A stretch of 21,403 bases of DNA from Stemphylium vesicarium (GCA_004380135.1 QXCR01000295.1:1-21403); one strand, 5' to 3'. Positions 9,612 to 19,442 are shown, numbered from the stretch's first letter. The notes: generated by a model not told the origin, from the letters alone. Program-made: numbers and translations.

Positions 9612-10310
9612 TTAGAAATGGGAAAACCGGGGGGGATCCTTTCTCCAAAGTTCATCGCGGTTCATCTCAACAACCAACTTATGCATGACTTCCATCCCAA
9701 ACTCTCGTCCTTCCCCCTCTGCCTCCATGAAATCCTGCACCATACCCGGTATAACCACCTCCTGAGCCCTTTTCACCGCTTTGGCCAGTTTGGCTTCGAC
9801 TTGAGGTTCCAATTTCCCTTCATCCCCCTTTCTACCCTTGCCGGTCTTCCCCTTCCCCTTCGACTGCGCCTTCGCCTTCGTCTTCCTCGCAACCCCAGTC
9901 TGCGCAAGCACACGGCCAAATTGCACGCGATACCCGTCTATGAGTTCTTTTGTACAGACTTTGGGGGTGGAGGGGTGCAGTGCTTCACCCACAATACACG
10001 GTTCTCTGTTAGCCATAACGATACAGTTACAAACCGGTGTTTGCGTAAATGGTGAAGATGGATGATGAGATGCATGCATGCGTGCATAAATGGGGAATGC
10101 AGGGGCGATGAAGCGTTAGAGAAATGGAGGGATGAATGAAGACGTACAGACTTGTTTCGCGCAGACGCCTTCGAGGTCGAGCATGGAGTAGGCCCGCGCG
10201 AGGAGCGCATCTAGGTTTGCACTTGCTGTGGTGTCTTTGGGGGATTTTGCGGCCGCGGCGGCGGTGGTAGAGGTGGTGAGGAAGAGGGTGATGACGGTTG
10301 TTGGCTTCAT
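9612..10310 (-). CDS. Hypothetical secreted lysine-rich protein
   Basis: I do not recognise the family. Two exons on the minus strand, 10310-10148 and 9982-9612, join in phase 1 to 177 residues. The donor is GTACGT and the acceptor GTGAAG. A perfect GCTAAC branch site lies about 26 nt before the acceptor. Nearer acceptors (AACAG, AGAG) would each create an immediate or early stop, which supports this model. The N-terminus, MKPTTVITLFLTTSTTAAAAA, resembles a weak signal peptide with a likely cut after the Ala run. The mature part has LDALLARAYSMLDLEGVCAK, then KVCTKELIDGYRVQFGR, so only two cysteines. Next comes a Lys/Gly-rich low-complexity stretch (KTKAKAQSKGKGKTGKGRKG) and a charged helical tail. 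A TATA-like TATATAA sits about 160 bp upstream. Alternatives are a non-secreted basic protein or a different splice form. Confidence 0.6.
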
Positions 10311-10874
10311 CTTGGGGTGTGTGGTGGTGTTTGGTTGTTTCTCGTCTGTGCGGTTTGCTTTGGGTTGGTCTGGTTTGGTCTGATCTGGGGAAACTTGTGG
10401 TTGCGAGTGTGGAAATTTGGACTTTGGGTGTTGGGTGTTGGATGTTTGAAGGGAAGAACTTGTTCTCGTTATATAGCAGTAGAGAGATGTTAATGTCATT
10501 TTTTGTATAGTCTGTAATCGTGGTTGAGAAGCTTCTGGTATTCAAATCGTGCCAGTCCTTTTTTTTTCATCAACGGATTAGAAAAATGTAGTTTGCAACC
10601 TTTTTTATTCATTCGTAATTATCGTTATTCGTCCAATCCATGCTCCAATGATATCTCGCTGTTTCAAATAAGACGAAATTGAATGAACGCCAAAGATGCT
10701 GCCCTCTTAATCTTCATATAATCAATATTTTGTCCTCGTTCCCCAGAATCTGGAACTGCTGGGTACCGTCCCTATTGTCGGCTTGAGGCTATTTTGCACT
10801 GTCGCTCAGGAGTTTGCCTTCCCTAGGACATCTCCTCGCCGTCTGGATGCACGTTTATAACACAGACGACCATT
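10311..10874. other. Intergenic region, promoter of the lysine-rich protein gene and 3' flank of TRL1
   Basis: No gene is supported. The part near 10310 is CA/CT-rich on the minus strand, as in fungal 5' leaders. A TATA-like element is at 10469-10475. The middle (about 10555-10740) is AT-rich with a T tract at 10559-10567 and no recognisable structure. Confidence 0.5.
10469..10475 (-). promoter_or_regulatory. TATA-like box (TATATAA)
   Basis: On the minus strand TATATAA lies about 160 bp upstream of the ATG at 10310, followed by a pyrimidine/CA-rich leader. It is a plausible core promoter for the hypothetical secreted protein. There is no direct evidence of use. Confidence 0.4.
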
Positions 10875-13535
10875 CTACATTCGCCCCAGTACGCCCCTTA
10901 CACTACCATCGAGCACTACATTGCCCTTGACGCTCATTTCGCCAATACCCGTCTGCCCACCTGAGCCCTCATTGACCCAGCGCTGGAGCAAAGCATTGCT
11001 CTCTATGGGCTTGATGTTTGCTGCAGCTGTACCAACAGTGACATGTGCAATAGGGTTGGCCGTTGTGAAGAGCAGCTCTTCGGTTGTGGTACCTGCTTGG
11101 CTTTCAATCTGGAGTGTGCTGGAGCCGTTCAAACGCACCACGAAGCACATGAGCCGATCGTCCCAAATGACCCGCTCGATCTGGACTTCGCACTTGCCCA
11201 ACTCGGGCTCCCACGCGCCTTCCGTGTTCATCTTTTGTCCGGTCTCGTGAAGCTTCATGAGCTTGTCCCAGTACTCTGGGTTTTTCGATGCAGAAGCACG
11301 GTGGACAAGAGTAACGTGGAACTCGTTCTGGACACGTCGACTCTGCTTCAGCTGGTTATACATGCGAGCGGTCTCAGCATCCTTGTCGCTGAACAAAGTA
11401 TCGAGGACTGAGTTGATGCGGTGGGTGTTGAGGCGGACGGAGAAGTACTCCATTTTGGGTGCCTTCTTCGGCTTTGCTGCTGGCTGAGAACCTTGCCCGT
11501 TGGCTCCCCGCTGTTGATTCTGATTGACCCTATTGTTATTGTTGCCTTTGGATAGGTCCATCTTGAAGTCTGGTGTGTATTCGTGCATGGCCCAATGGAT
11601 AGCAGCGTCCATGTCGGGGTCGGTTGGCATATCCCGACCCGCAAAGAGAGCGGGATATGTCTCGAACATCTTTGCGATTATAGATTCGAGGTTCTGGCGC
11701 GAGTCGACAGTAGGGTCGAGATCGATGACTAGATCGAATAGATCATCCGGGCTATCTGAAGGGTCAATTGGCTGGAAGCGATGCATGAAGCCTTCCATAA
11801 TCTCGACAATCTCTCCTGAGCCCTTGGAGCCTGCTTGGATGGTTTGGTGGTTGTCACCGCGGTCAAGCACACGCCTTCGCGTCGCCTCCCGAATTCGGTC
11901 GTAGTTGAATCGGTCGTGGACGTAATGTAACGCTACGAAGCGCGCATCAGGAACGCTCTTGGAAATATCATTAATGATCTGGTCTCGCTCGCGCTTTTGA
12001 TGGTTGTTGCGGTCGGCGATGACGACGGGATTTGTGACGAGCAGCGAAGAGATAGTATCCGCAAAGACCTGACCACGGCCCTTTTTCGCTTTGACGTTGT
12101 CGTTCTGGAAGTGACCCCATCCGAACAGCTTCACTAGAGCGAGAGCCAAGGTTGTCTTTCCGCACCCAATCGTGGCAATGGGAACAAGCACGATATTCTT
12201 GGTAGCATTCTTGCTCTCAACAGCGCCAGCCTGGAGCTCTTGTCGAATAATCTCGGCGCCAGTGGTTCCACGAGAGGCCAGGAAGTCTTCGCGCAGCTTG
12301 ATAATGCCATGATTCTCGTTGAAGAGTTTTGCTAAGCCCTGGTTCTGGGCAAATTTCAAGCGGGCAAAGTCGAGGTACTCCTTCGTAATGGCCTCGTGTT
12401 TCTTGTAGCGCGGGGGTTTGCCGGCGATCAGGGCACGAGTGCACTCGCGCCACTGACGGTACATGAGATAGGGCTCGTCGAACTTGTACTTGAAGAACCA
12501 ATCCACGTAGGGTCCGCCTTCAGACTCGCGTGCCTGGCACCGGATGACGAAACCCTCTGTGTCGCGGCCCTCGTAGTTACCCGTCTCAGCGACCTTGTCG
12601 AGGAAGGTCTTTACTTGTTTTATATCATTCTCCATTACATATGTGACCTTCTTCATGCCCCATTCATCCGCGAACTTGTCGACCAGGTGGCCGGGGTACG
12701 TGGCGAACTGAGGCAGGTTCAAGTTGATGCCGTGCACATAGAGACCAGCCTGCTCGGGTGTGTATGCAAGCACATGCTCTTCGAATTCATCGTCGCACAA
12801 TTCTGCTACCAGCGTCGCGTTCATGGAGCGTAACGTGCGCGCCAGGTCTGCCTTGGTCTTTCCTACCGTCGCTACATGGCGCTCGACCCATTGCTCGCCT
12901 ACCACGGCATGGCTGAGACCTCCTTCGCGTGGGCCAGTCGAGTGTTTGCTGCAAACCAGCAAGGTGTCGTCGTCCAGGCCAGCTATGAAGATGATGCAGC
13001 CATTCTCCTTCACACTCAACTCGTACGGGCCCCGTGTGTCGCGCTCGACGTTCTGCCACTGTGTCTTGCTGATCTCGCCATGATTGAAGAATTTGTCGTA
13101 TCCTCTGACGGCAATCTCGTGTTGACCTTGGAGGTTCTTGTATGTGAAGAGGCCTCGCGCGTATGTGGGCAGGTTCGCCTTTTTGTAGTCCCACTCGTTC
13201 ATCTTCCACGAGTCGACGCTCCGTCCATTAGAAAGCGGAAAAGTGTGCTGCTTGACCGAGAAGCCACCTTTATCCTTCTTTCCCTTGTGCGCGTTCAGCG
13301 TGTGCACCAGCTCCGTGATCTCTTTGGGATCTTGCGGCGCATACGGCGCTTGGTCGCGGTGCGCCATAATTGCCGTGGATTGGAAGGAACTTAGTAGGGT
13401 GGGCCGAGTGCGGATTCGCCTGGGGATACGATGCGATGTCTGGAAAAAGGAAGAGCGTAAGTAAAAATTGGTCGCTCGTGGAAGGCAAGTGAGCGAGAGC
13501 GGGGACAATGTTTTATGGAGACGAGCGATCATCAA
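10875..13535 (-). CDS. TRL1: Fungal tRNA ligase Trl1 (ligase, polynucleotide kinase, cyclic phosphodiesterase)
   Basis: An unbroken 886-residue frame covers all three domains that heal and seal tRNA halves after intron excision and join the HAC1-type mRNA in the unfolded protein response. The N-terminal adenylyltransferase has RGYDKFFN at 144-151, the nucleotidyl-lysine motif KENG at 176-179 (Lys176), EGFVIR at 327-332 and FFKYKF at 347-352. The kinase P-loop is GCGKTT at 457-462. The C-terminal phosphodiesterase shows its paired HxT motifs, HVT at 740-742 and 831-833. An Asn/Gln-rich linker (about 663-690) separates kinase and phosphodiesterase. The size fits fungal Trl1. Two starts are possible: Met1 (13535), or Met57 (13367, reading MAHRDQAPYAP), which matches the usual cytosolic start. 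Residues 1-56 hold no Asp or Glu and eight Arg, so they are either a targeting-type extension or a translated pyrimidine-rich leader. Confidence 0.95.
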   Translation of the reverse strand: MMIARLHKTLSPLSLTCLPRATNFYLRSSFFQTSHRIPRRIRTRPTLLSSFQSTAIMAHRDQAPYAPQDPKEITELVHTLNAHKGKKDKGGFSVKQHTFPLSNGRSVDSWKMNEWDYKKANLPTYARGLFTYKNLQGQHEIAVRGYDKFFNHGEISKTQWQNVERDTRGPYELSVKENGCIIFIAGLDDDTLLVCSKHSTGPREGGLSHAVVGEQWVERHVATVGKTKADLARTLRSMNATLVAELCDDEFEEHVLAYTPEQAGLYVHGINLNLPQFATYPGHLVDKFADEWGMKKVTYVMENDIKQVKTFLDKVAETGNYEGRDTEGFVIRCQARESEGGPYVDWFFKYKFDEPYLMYRQWRECTRALIAGKPPRYKKHEAITKEYLDFARLKFAQNQGLAKLFNENHGIIKLREDFLASRGTTGAEIIRQELQAGAVESKNATKNIVLVPIATIGCGKTTLALALVKLFGWGHFQNDNVKAKKGRGQVFADTISSLLVTNPVVIADRNNHQKRERDQIINDISKSVPDARFVALHYVHDRFNYDRIREATRRRVLDRGDNHQTIQAGSKGSGEIVEIMEGFMHRFQPIDPSDSPDDLFDLVIDLDPTVDSRQNLESIIAKMFETYPALFAGRDMPTDPDMDAAIHWAMHEYTPDFKMDLSKGNNNNRVNQNQQRGANGQGSQPAAKPKKAPKMEYFSVRLNTHRINSVLDTLFSDKDAETARMYNQLKQSRRVQNEFHVTLVHRASASKNPEYWDKLMKLHETGQKMNTEGAWEPELGKCEVQIERVIWDDRLMCFVVRLNGSSTLQIESQAGTTTEELLFTTANPIAHVTVGTAAANIKPIESNALLQRWVNEGSGGQTGIGEMSVKGNVVLDGSVRGVLGRM

Positions 13536-13885
13536 GGCAGCAATGAAGCAGACAATGCAAAGCGTGTATGCAGTAGCGATGGATGATAAGGGCGGTACAT
13601 ACCAACTTCAGCCCTCGGGAGCAAAGACGAGAAAAGGGCAAAGGCGCAGTCGTCTTGAGGTCAGTATATGGTCATGGACTTAATTGTTTGTGCAGCCCGC
13701 CATGAGATCACAGCCTGTGCGCGCAGGGCTGACTCCCGCGGGGCGGGGTCTTGACTAGCCATTTTGAGCACCACGCGCTTCTTGACATTACAACCACACA
13801 CGCCATTCGAAACGTCTCATCTTTGATACATCTATTGACGACCTAAAATCTCTAGAAAGCCTTCTCAACTTGTAGACGTGTTCCA
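13536..13885. other. Intergenic region upstream of TRL1 and downstream of hmgA
   Basis: This 350-bp gap between two leftward genes should carry the hmgA 3' UTR and the TRL1 promoter. It contains a GC-rich block at about 13735-13749 that includes the palindrome CCGCGG followed by GGCGGGG. No coding sequence is supported. Confidence 0.5.
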
Positions 13886-15904
13886 TCACAGCTTCTTCAC
13901 ACCCTCAGCCAACAGCTTCTCAACCTCATCCTTGTGCTTGGAAAAGTTGTCCACAAGGTTGTCCCACATCTTGGGGTCATGCTCGTGCTTCTTGTTGCTG
14001 TTCCAGGCCCAATCGGTAATAGTAAACATGCGCGAACTCTCCATCATGAAAGCAATAGCGCCCTTTGAGATTTGCATCTCCGGTGGTGGCTGTGCGCTTG
14101 CTGCCTTGAACTTTAAACATGTTAGTAGAGGAAACTAGACTTCTTGCCAAAGTGGACACACCTCTTCGTATGCAACACCGTGAGGCACAAAACCACACTC
14201 GAAGCTGATGCCTCCGGGCTGGAATTCATCTGACCTTCCTGCGTATTCGCCGTAGATCAGACCCATGAGCTCAGACGCGCCATTGCGATGGTAGTATGGT
14301 GGACGGTAGGCTAAACACTGGTTAACTTCATTCTCTCGTTTTGCATTTTCGACCACATACTGTGCGAAGCCACATCCCATCGCGGACTAAAGATCAAAAA
14401 GTCGGCAAGCGGCGCGGCCGGGTCGCGAGAAGGCGCCGTGATAACGCAGAAGATGGACGGATCAATATGATCCACGGAAATCGAGCCAACATTGACAAAC
14501 TTGGTAAGATCGTACTTGTACGGGACGTAGTTTCCATGCCAGGCTACGACATCAAACGGTGAATGCTCTTGCTTGCTGACAAAGAACTTGCCAGCCAGCT
14601 TGTACACAATCTCCCACGACGCCTTCTCAATCTCGTACTGCGCCTTTGGGTGCAAAAAGTCGCGGGCGTTGGCAAGTCCGTTGGCGCCCAGTGGACCCAA
14701 CTCGGGAAGTTGGAACTGCGAGCCCCAGATTTCTGCAACAAGTTCAGTCTACACAATCAACATCTCGGCGTCATCCCAACTCACCCAGAATGTAACCTCG
14801 TGTCGGTCCATCCACCTTGACCTTGAATCGCTGTCCGCGTTGAATGACGCAAATCTCGCCAGGCTGAACATACATGGGCCCGAACTCCGTCTGGATGTCC
14901 AACGCTCCTTGCTGGGGTACAATCAAAAAGTCGCCGTCCGAGTTCACCGCCGCCCTCCGGTTCATGCTCGCATTACACAGGTACGTATGCACTGCCAGAC
15001 CCTCCCGAAGTGTGGGATCGCCTGAGCCTGCAATGCTCTTGAGACCTGAGATAAAGTCGACATCACCATCTGTCGGCGTGTCGAATGGAAGCCAAGCAAG
15101 CTGTGTAGGAGAGACATGCACACGCTTGTTCACGGGGAGGAAATTTGATTCGGTATCCTCGTTGTCTGGCAGATCGGTCTGAGAAAATATGTCAGCCCCT
15201 CGCAACGAATCATGGCGAATTGATTTTTGCCGGCGGCGTCTTCCACCTCGGAGAGATTGTTGTCACCCTTTTGCACCCTTCAAACCCAGAAATGGGCCCA
15301 AGATGACGTGAGGCGCATTCCACAATCCGATATCACGATCGGTGGAAGAAAAGAAAAAGGAAACAAAAATTCTTACAAATCCTTGATGCGCAACGGCCGG
15401 TCGCGCCCTATAGAGGTACGCCTAAAAAAACACTCTACGTCAGCGTCTTAATCCCCCACTATGCGATTTTGCGAATCAATCAAACCTTTTTGTTCAAGTG
15501 TCTTGGTGCGACAAATGCGGTACCGGTCATCTGTTCCGCATATAGTCCGAATCTGACACTTCTTGGGTTGTTCTGGCCCTTTGGAATGGTGCCTGTTTAG
15601 CTCAAAGACCGATCAGCCCACCGCTCTGTCGTCTAGCCCTTTCGGAGTTGAGCGCTTTTCTTTTCTCTCACCTGGTACTGCCTCGGATTCGAAACTATTC
15701 CCGAACCCGGATTGATACTAGAAAACCCGCCCAAGTCGTCAGCCACAAAACCTCACTACTACTAAGGGTGCCCTCGGAAAGTCAGCTCACCTCATAGGGA
15801 TCATTTTTCCGGTTCCCAAAAGACGGTATAGCGCCATCTTTCTGCGTCTCCGCCCAGTGGAAGATATTCTGATACTCCTTGGGGTCTTGGAGCTGCTCAG
15901 GCAT
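13886..15904 (-). CDS. hmgA: Homogentisate 1,2-dioxygenase
   Basis: This Fe(II) dioxygenase opens the ring of homogentisate to maleylacetoacetate in Phe/Tyr catabolism. Eight exons join in phase to 483 residues: 15904-15791, 15717-15672, 15592-15486, 15421-15377, 15178-14785, 14732-14361, 14310-14162 and 14110-13886. The seven introns are 44-198 nt, several with clear CTGAC or CTAAC branch sites. Landmarks are YQSGFGNSFESEAVPG, GLYAEQMTGTAFVAPR, FLPVNKRVHVSPTQLAW, ELGPLGANGLANARDF and FDVVAWHGNYVPYKYDL. The iron ligands are His367, Glu373 and His403, spaced exactly as His335, Glu341 and His371 of the human enzyme. The N-terminus MPEQLQDPKEYQNIFHWAET adds about 30 residues to the usual length. 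The GTTTGA donor after exon 3 is the weakest junction. The other Phe/Tyr catabolic genes, often clustered in fungi, are not in the window. Confidence 0.95.
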
Positions 15905-15973
15905 GATGATGTCTTAGTCGTCGATTCTCTGGTTGATGGCTGCAAAAGGCGTAATGTGATCTGCTCAAAAGAC

Positions 15974-15978
15974 CCAAT
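15974..15978 (+). promoter_or_regulatory. CCAAT box upstream of hmgA
   Basis: CCAAT (ATTGG on the hmgA strand) lies 70 bp upstream of the hmgA ATG at 15904. In fungi this pentamer is bound by the Hap complex and either orientation can work. Distance and position are typical, but the motif is short. Confidence 0.35.
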
Positions 15979-17669
15979 AAGAAAGATCTGAACGACAGTT
16001 TTTGCTACACCGCTACTTTCTATAGTACGGAAATCTTCAAGTTTAGGAAGAAAGGGAAGAGGGGGGACAAAACGCCTTGCGTCAAAAGAAATGGCCATCA
16101 GTCTCCTCCAAGACGACCCCACACTTGGTTCGACCCCACAGGTAAACTCTTGGGTTTCCGGTCAGAACAGCTCCTTCTCCTCAGACGTCGAACGCCTGTC
16201 GCGCCAATCACAGATGACTCCGACCCCGACGTTCAGCGTCATAGTTGGTGATCTTGCGCGATCGTGGCGGCGTTAGTCGTCGAATCTATAACTGCCGATG
16301 AGGGTCGAAGAGGGGTAAAACTCCACGGGCCTAAAACGCCCGGGAGTGAGCGGACTTGTCGCGACACCGATTCGCCCATGCTAAGCTTCTAGGGTGCCGA
16401 AGTAATCATGGAATCGATTCGAGTGGCTTTGTCAATATGTAGTCAGCCAGTTTCGAAAGGGGACGTGTCGGTTGTTGTCAGACCGCGTTGATCGATCCAC
16501 AAGCCGTGCTTTGGCATCGGACCCTTTCGACATCCAACGCACGACATTTTTTCGCGTGGGCCGGGCGAACTCCATGTACTTTGTGGCTGACACTCAACAC
16601 TCGATAGGACTCACGCACCAAATCCCATGATGCAGAAGCCATGTCCGCTTCCAACAAGAAATCACCCAATACGTCGACACGTCCTGCTGAAATCAAGTTT
16701 CCCAGCTTTCCACCAAGCTGACCGATCACCACCAGCTCCAAAACATCCCGTCCCATCCATCCCATCTCACCCAATAATCCTTTCGCTTAAATAAAAGAGA
16801 ACGTCCCTACTCGTAACGAAGTTACGCCATAATAAGCCCTTTTCTTTTTCAGCCCTACACTGCTCGTGCCACCACAGCCGAGACATTGGTGTACGGACCT
16901 CGCCTACGTGCAACAAGATCACGACATTCTGTCAGGCATGCATCCCGCCCGTAGCACAAATCTCCCATCTCGCGTACATGGAGCGACAGCCAATTCATGT
17001 CCCCTTTTGCGTAGATTGCGGTAACGTAACGAGGGACATGGGGAAGAGATGGCGTCGCACGAACCGCTCGTGGTGCAGAAAAGAAACCCGTATCAGATTA
17101 AAGAAAGCTGACGGGCATGTAGAACGAAAAAGGGAATGAATAGAAGTTGGGACGGTGGTGAGATGGGCAGGGTAAAAGAAGAAGTGGTTGCGACACGGGA
17201 AGCAGACGAGAAAGACATTATTGGAAAAAATGTATCAAGCTTCTGACACTGATCCTACCTTACTTTACACTTTACCATCGTGATGATCTGCACTTCAGTA
17301 GCAAGGGCGCTAAGCGAGATGGTGAAGAGCCGGCGTCGCGCCCGCACCCACACTTCAGTCCACCCTTTCCTCTCTTCGACACGAACTATGGGCGTGCTGC
17401 TAGAATGGGTTGATCACGCTTCTAAAGTTGACATGCACCCGGTGGCATCATCTCTGCGCGTCTCGCCTCGCCTTGGTTGCTATCTAAAGAAGAGCACGCT
17501 GCGCCGGGAAAAAACGATGGACCAAACCAAGAAGCGCAGAAGAAGGCTCAAGGCCCGAATGGCGGTTTTCGGAGCCGTGTTCCGAGCACACCATCCACCT
17601 CTTGGGGCCAACGCCGCAACGCTATCATGGTCTATCGAGATAGCAGCATCGCACACACTTTTTTGTTCT

Positions 17670-17687
17670 CTGCTGCTGCTGCTGCTG
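17670..17687. repeat. (CTG)6 trinucleotide repeat
   Basis: A short CTG run sits in the gene-poor interval. If read in one frame it would give a Leu run, but no supported ORF contains it. Confidence 0.85.
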
Positions 17688-17881
17688 CCCCGGCGCCAAT
17701 ATCGGCGTTGCTCGTGATGTGTTCTCGCAATGTGAATCATGTCGTCATCACCCTCCATCTAGCCCCTCGCCCTCCCCGCTCGCTCTCGCCCTCCCTTTCT
17801 CAACCCTTCCTCACTGTATACAAGAACCAAAAAACCAAGAAGCGCGCTTTCCGCCCAATAAAACACATATGCTTGCGCAAA

Positions 17882-17907
17882 GGGGGGGGGAGGGGGGAGG
17901 AGTTGGG
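17882..17907 (+). repeat. G-rich tract with G-quadruplex potential
   Basis: Nine G, A, six G, AGGAGTT, then GGG: enough G runs for an intramolecular quadruplex on the plus strand. It lies in the putative long leader/promoter zone. The homopolymer could also vary in length between assemblies. Confidence 0.6.
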
Positions 17908-17985
17908 ATGATCCCTTCTTTCTTACTGACCGCCTCGCGCACTACACTATACCTACCCTACCTACACAGGCTAGCGAGGGGTGTT

Positions 17986-18005
17986 CAGAACCAGAACCAG
18001 AACCA
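17986..18005. repeat. Short tandem repeat (AACCAG)n
   Basis: Three tandem copies of a CAGAAC/AACCAG hexamer follow each other in the gene-poor interval. No coding context is supported. Confidence 0.7.
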
Positions 18006-18162
18006 TCTTCGCCCCATTCCCAACTTGACGATTGCACGTTATGTGGCGTGCGTAAGCGCTCATGCGCAATCCGATGCGGAGAAAGAAAAGGCACTCATCT
18101 CATACGCTTACAACTGCTTTCGCTGCAAATTACATCCCTGTCCACGACACCACCACTACAAA

Positions 18163-18182
18163 TCACTCACTCACTCACTCAC
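18163..18182. repeat. Tetranucleotide microsatellite (TCAC)5
   Basis: Five tandem TCAC units lie in the pyrimidine-rich zone that precedes the small ORF at 18475. No function is inferred. Confidence 0.85.
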
Positions 18183-18415
18183 TTTCTGCCCTCCTCACGA
18201 TAAAAGAAATGCCCACGACTCGGGTGGACTAAGTAGGCATGCCAAACTATGTAGATCACGAGGCCGCCGCCGCCGCCATCCCCAAGTCTGGCGCGAGCGA
18301 GCGACCTCGCCATCTTTTGCCTAGCTTGGAGGGGGAGCAGGAGGAGGGGCGCGCTGATCATGGAGATTTGGGTTCCATTACTGTCGGCTCCATGATGCGT
18401 TACTCGTTCTCTCCG

Positions 18416-18420
<5 letters not shown>

Positions 18421-18454
<34 letters not shown>
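18421..18454. repeat. Dinucleotide microsatellite (AG)17
   Basis: A perfect AG run of 34 bases lies only 21 bp before the ATG at 18475. Polypurine/polypyrimidine runs of this kind are common in fungal promoters and 5' leaders. Several frames of Arg-Glu or Ser-Leu repeats across it are artefacts. Confidence 0.95.
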
Positions 18455-18455
<1 letters not shown>

Positions 18456-18474
18456 CCCAAACCTAACTGTGGAT

Positions 18475-18717
18475 ATGGAGTTTTCCGTCTTTTGCGCGAT
18501 TTGCGACCGAAACATCGCATCGCGCGCGGGGACCCTGTTCGCATACAAATCATGCACACACCCGTGTGAACACATGCAAGCAACCGCGACATGCACGATT
18601 CAAACGCTACGCAACCCACTAGATCAAGGCGCCGAAGCCGTTCGCAGCGTTTTTGATTTCGATATGTCCGGGCCCCTGCCTTTGATCGTCGCTTGTCGCC
18701 CTTGCACTTGCACTTGA
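18475..18717 (+). CDS. Possible small Cys-rich (zinc-finger-like) protein
   Basis: The 80-residue frame begins MEFSVFCAICDRNIASRAGT. It has C7-x2-C10 and, 16 residues later, C27-x3-C31-x-H33, a spacing that could bind zinc. The FCxxCDR-I start recalls the short N-terminal zinc finger of fungal Ecl1-type lifespan proteins. The second half of that motif (normally Tyr-Cys-Ser before the next Cys) is not matched, so this is a weak resemblance only. The end has another cysteine cluster (CRPCTCT). Upstream is a long pyrimidine/purine microsatellite-rich stretch like a fungal leader. No introns are obvious. It may be an unrelated chance ORF or a piece of a spliced gene. Confidence 0.22.
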   Translation: MEFSVFCAICDRNIASRAGTLFAYKSCTHPCEHMQATATCTIQTLRNPLDQGAEAVRSVFDFDMSGPLPLIVACRPCTCT

Positions 18718-19442
18718 ATGGCGCTGACCCTGCGCTGATCGGCTTGCGAGACCTTCACCCGTTTGCTGCAACTGCCATCGTACGAAAGATGAGTAGAATG
18801 TTGTCCATCCAGTCAGACTTCAATACTCTGAGTAAGCGTAGTAGCCCAATCTATGGAAAGCGGTAGGGCTAGATTGGAGTCCGAGCAGCCACGAGGTTAG
18901 AGATTGGGGGGGCAAGTGATCAACCCGAGAGGCTGATTTGAATAGACATGGTGGGCTGGCGGTGAGACAAAGCCATAATCACCCTCCTCTGGAAAAACCT
19001 GTATCGAATTTATGTTCCTTTGGTGAAGCAGGGTGTAAGTAGGAAAAGCCGGTTGATTTACAAGGTGGCAAAAAAGTCGGTAGCTCTGAAACGTTAAGAT
19101 GTAGCAGTGTGATGCAGATACGGTGCGCTAGATGTTCAGTCTAAGCGTCGCCTCGTTCGGTGTGCCACATCCTCGCCCACCGACGGATCAATCACAGCGC
19201 AGCAATGGGAAGCGTGGAGAGAGATGCATATGTGACTACTCAGCGTGATGGGTTTGAAGCAGGACACGATGAGAGATCCTGGCAAGTTGAGTTGCTCGAG
19301 TACAAGGGCAATCTACTCTGGCCTGGCAGATATACCAGCATCTTGTCCGAACACGCGTCGCACCGCGACGACTTGCTAGTATGTACAGTGTGACATAGCC
19401 ACAATGGGCTGACATATCATCCGGAATGCTTGCAGTGAAAGC

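Larger units (their letters stand above)
15905..19442. other. Long interval with no confident gene
   Basis: About 3.5 kb separates the hmgA start and the SFT2 stop, both on the minus strand. Frames here lack recognisable domains, and the longest cross simple repeats. The content changes along its length. 15905-16100 is the hmgA promoter. 16100-16800 and 18720-19440 are mixed-composition sequence with nothing I can name. 17280-18460 is pyrimidine-rich with many microsatellites, the look of a long fungal promoter/leader for a rightward transcript. The only ORF with any domain-like signal is at 18475-18717, listed separately. Confidence 0.55.

Noticed and set aside
9495..10055. 186-codon plus-strand ORF
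   Set aside because: Antisense to exon 2 of the lysine-rich protein gene. Its Leu/Arg repeats are the complement of the Lys-rich block.
16127..16140. GGTTCGACCCC, similar to a tRNA B box
   Set aside because: The flanking bases do not form a T stem and no A box lies at the right distance.
16478..16774. 98-codon minus-strand ORF
   Set aside because: No recognised motif, no leader or splice context, and an unremarkable composition; not enough to call a gene.
17280..18324. Overlapping plus-strand ORFs of 145, 144 and 201 codons
   Set aside because: They pass through microsatellites and homopolymers, show no domain or conserved pattern, and their composition follows the local pyrimidine-rich DNA.
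18179..18619. 146-codon minus-strand ORF with a long Ser-Leu run
   Set aside because: The Ser-Leu run is just the translated (CT)17 microsatellite. Nothing else supports a protein.
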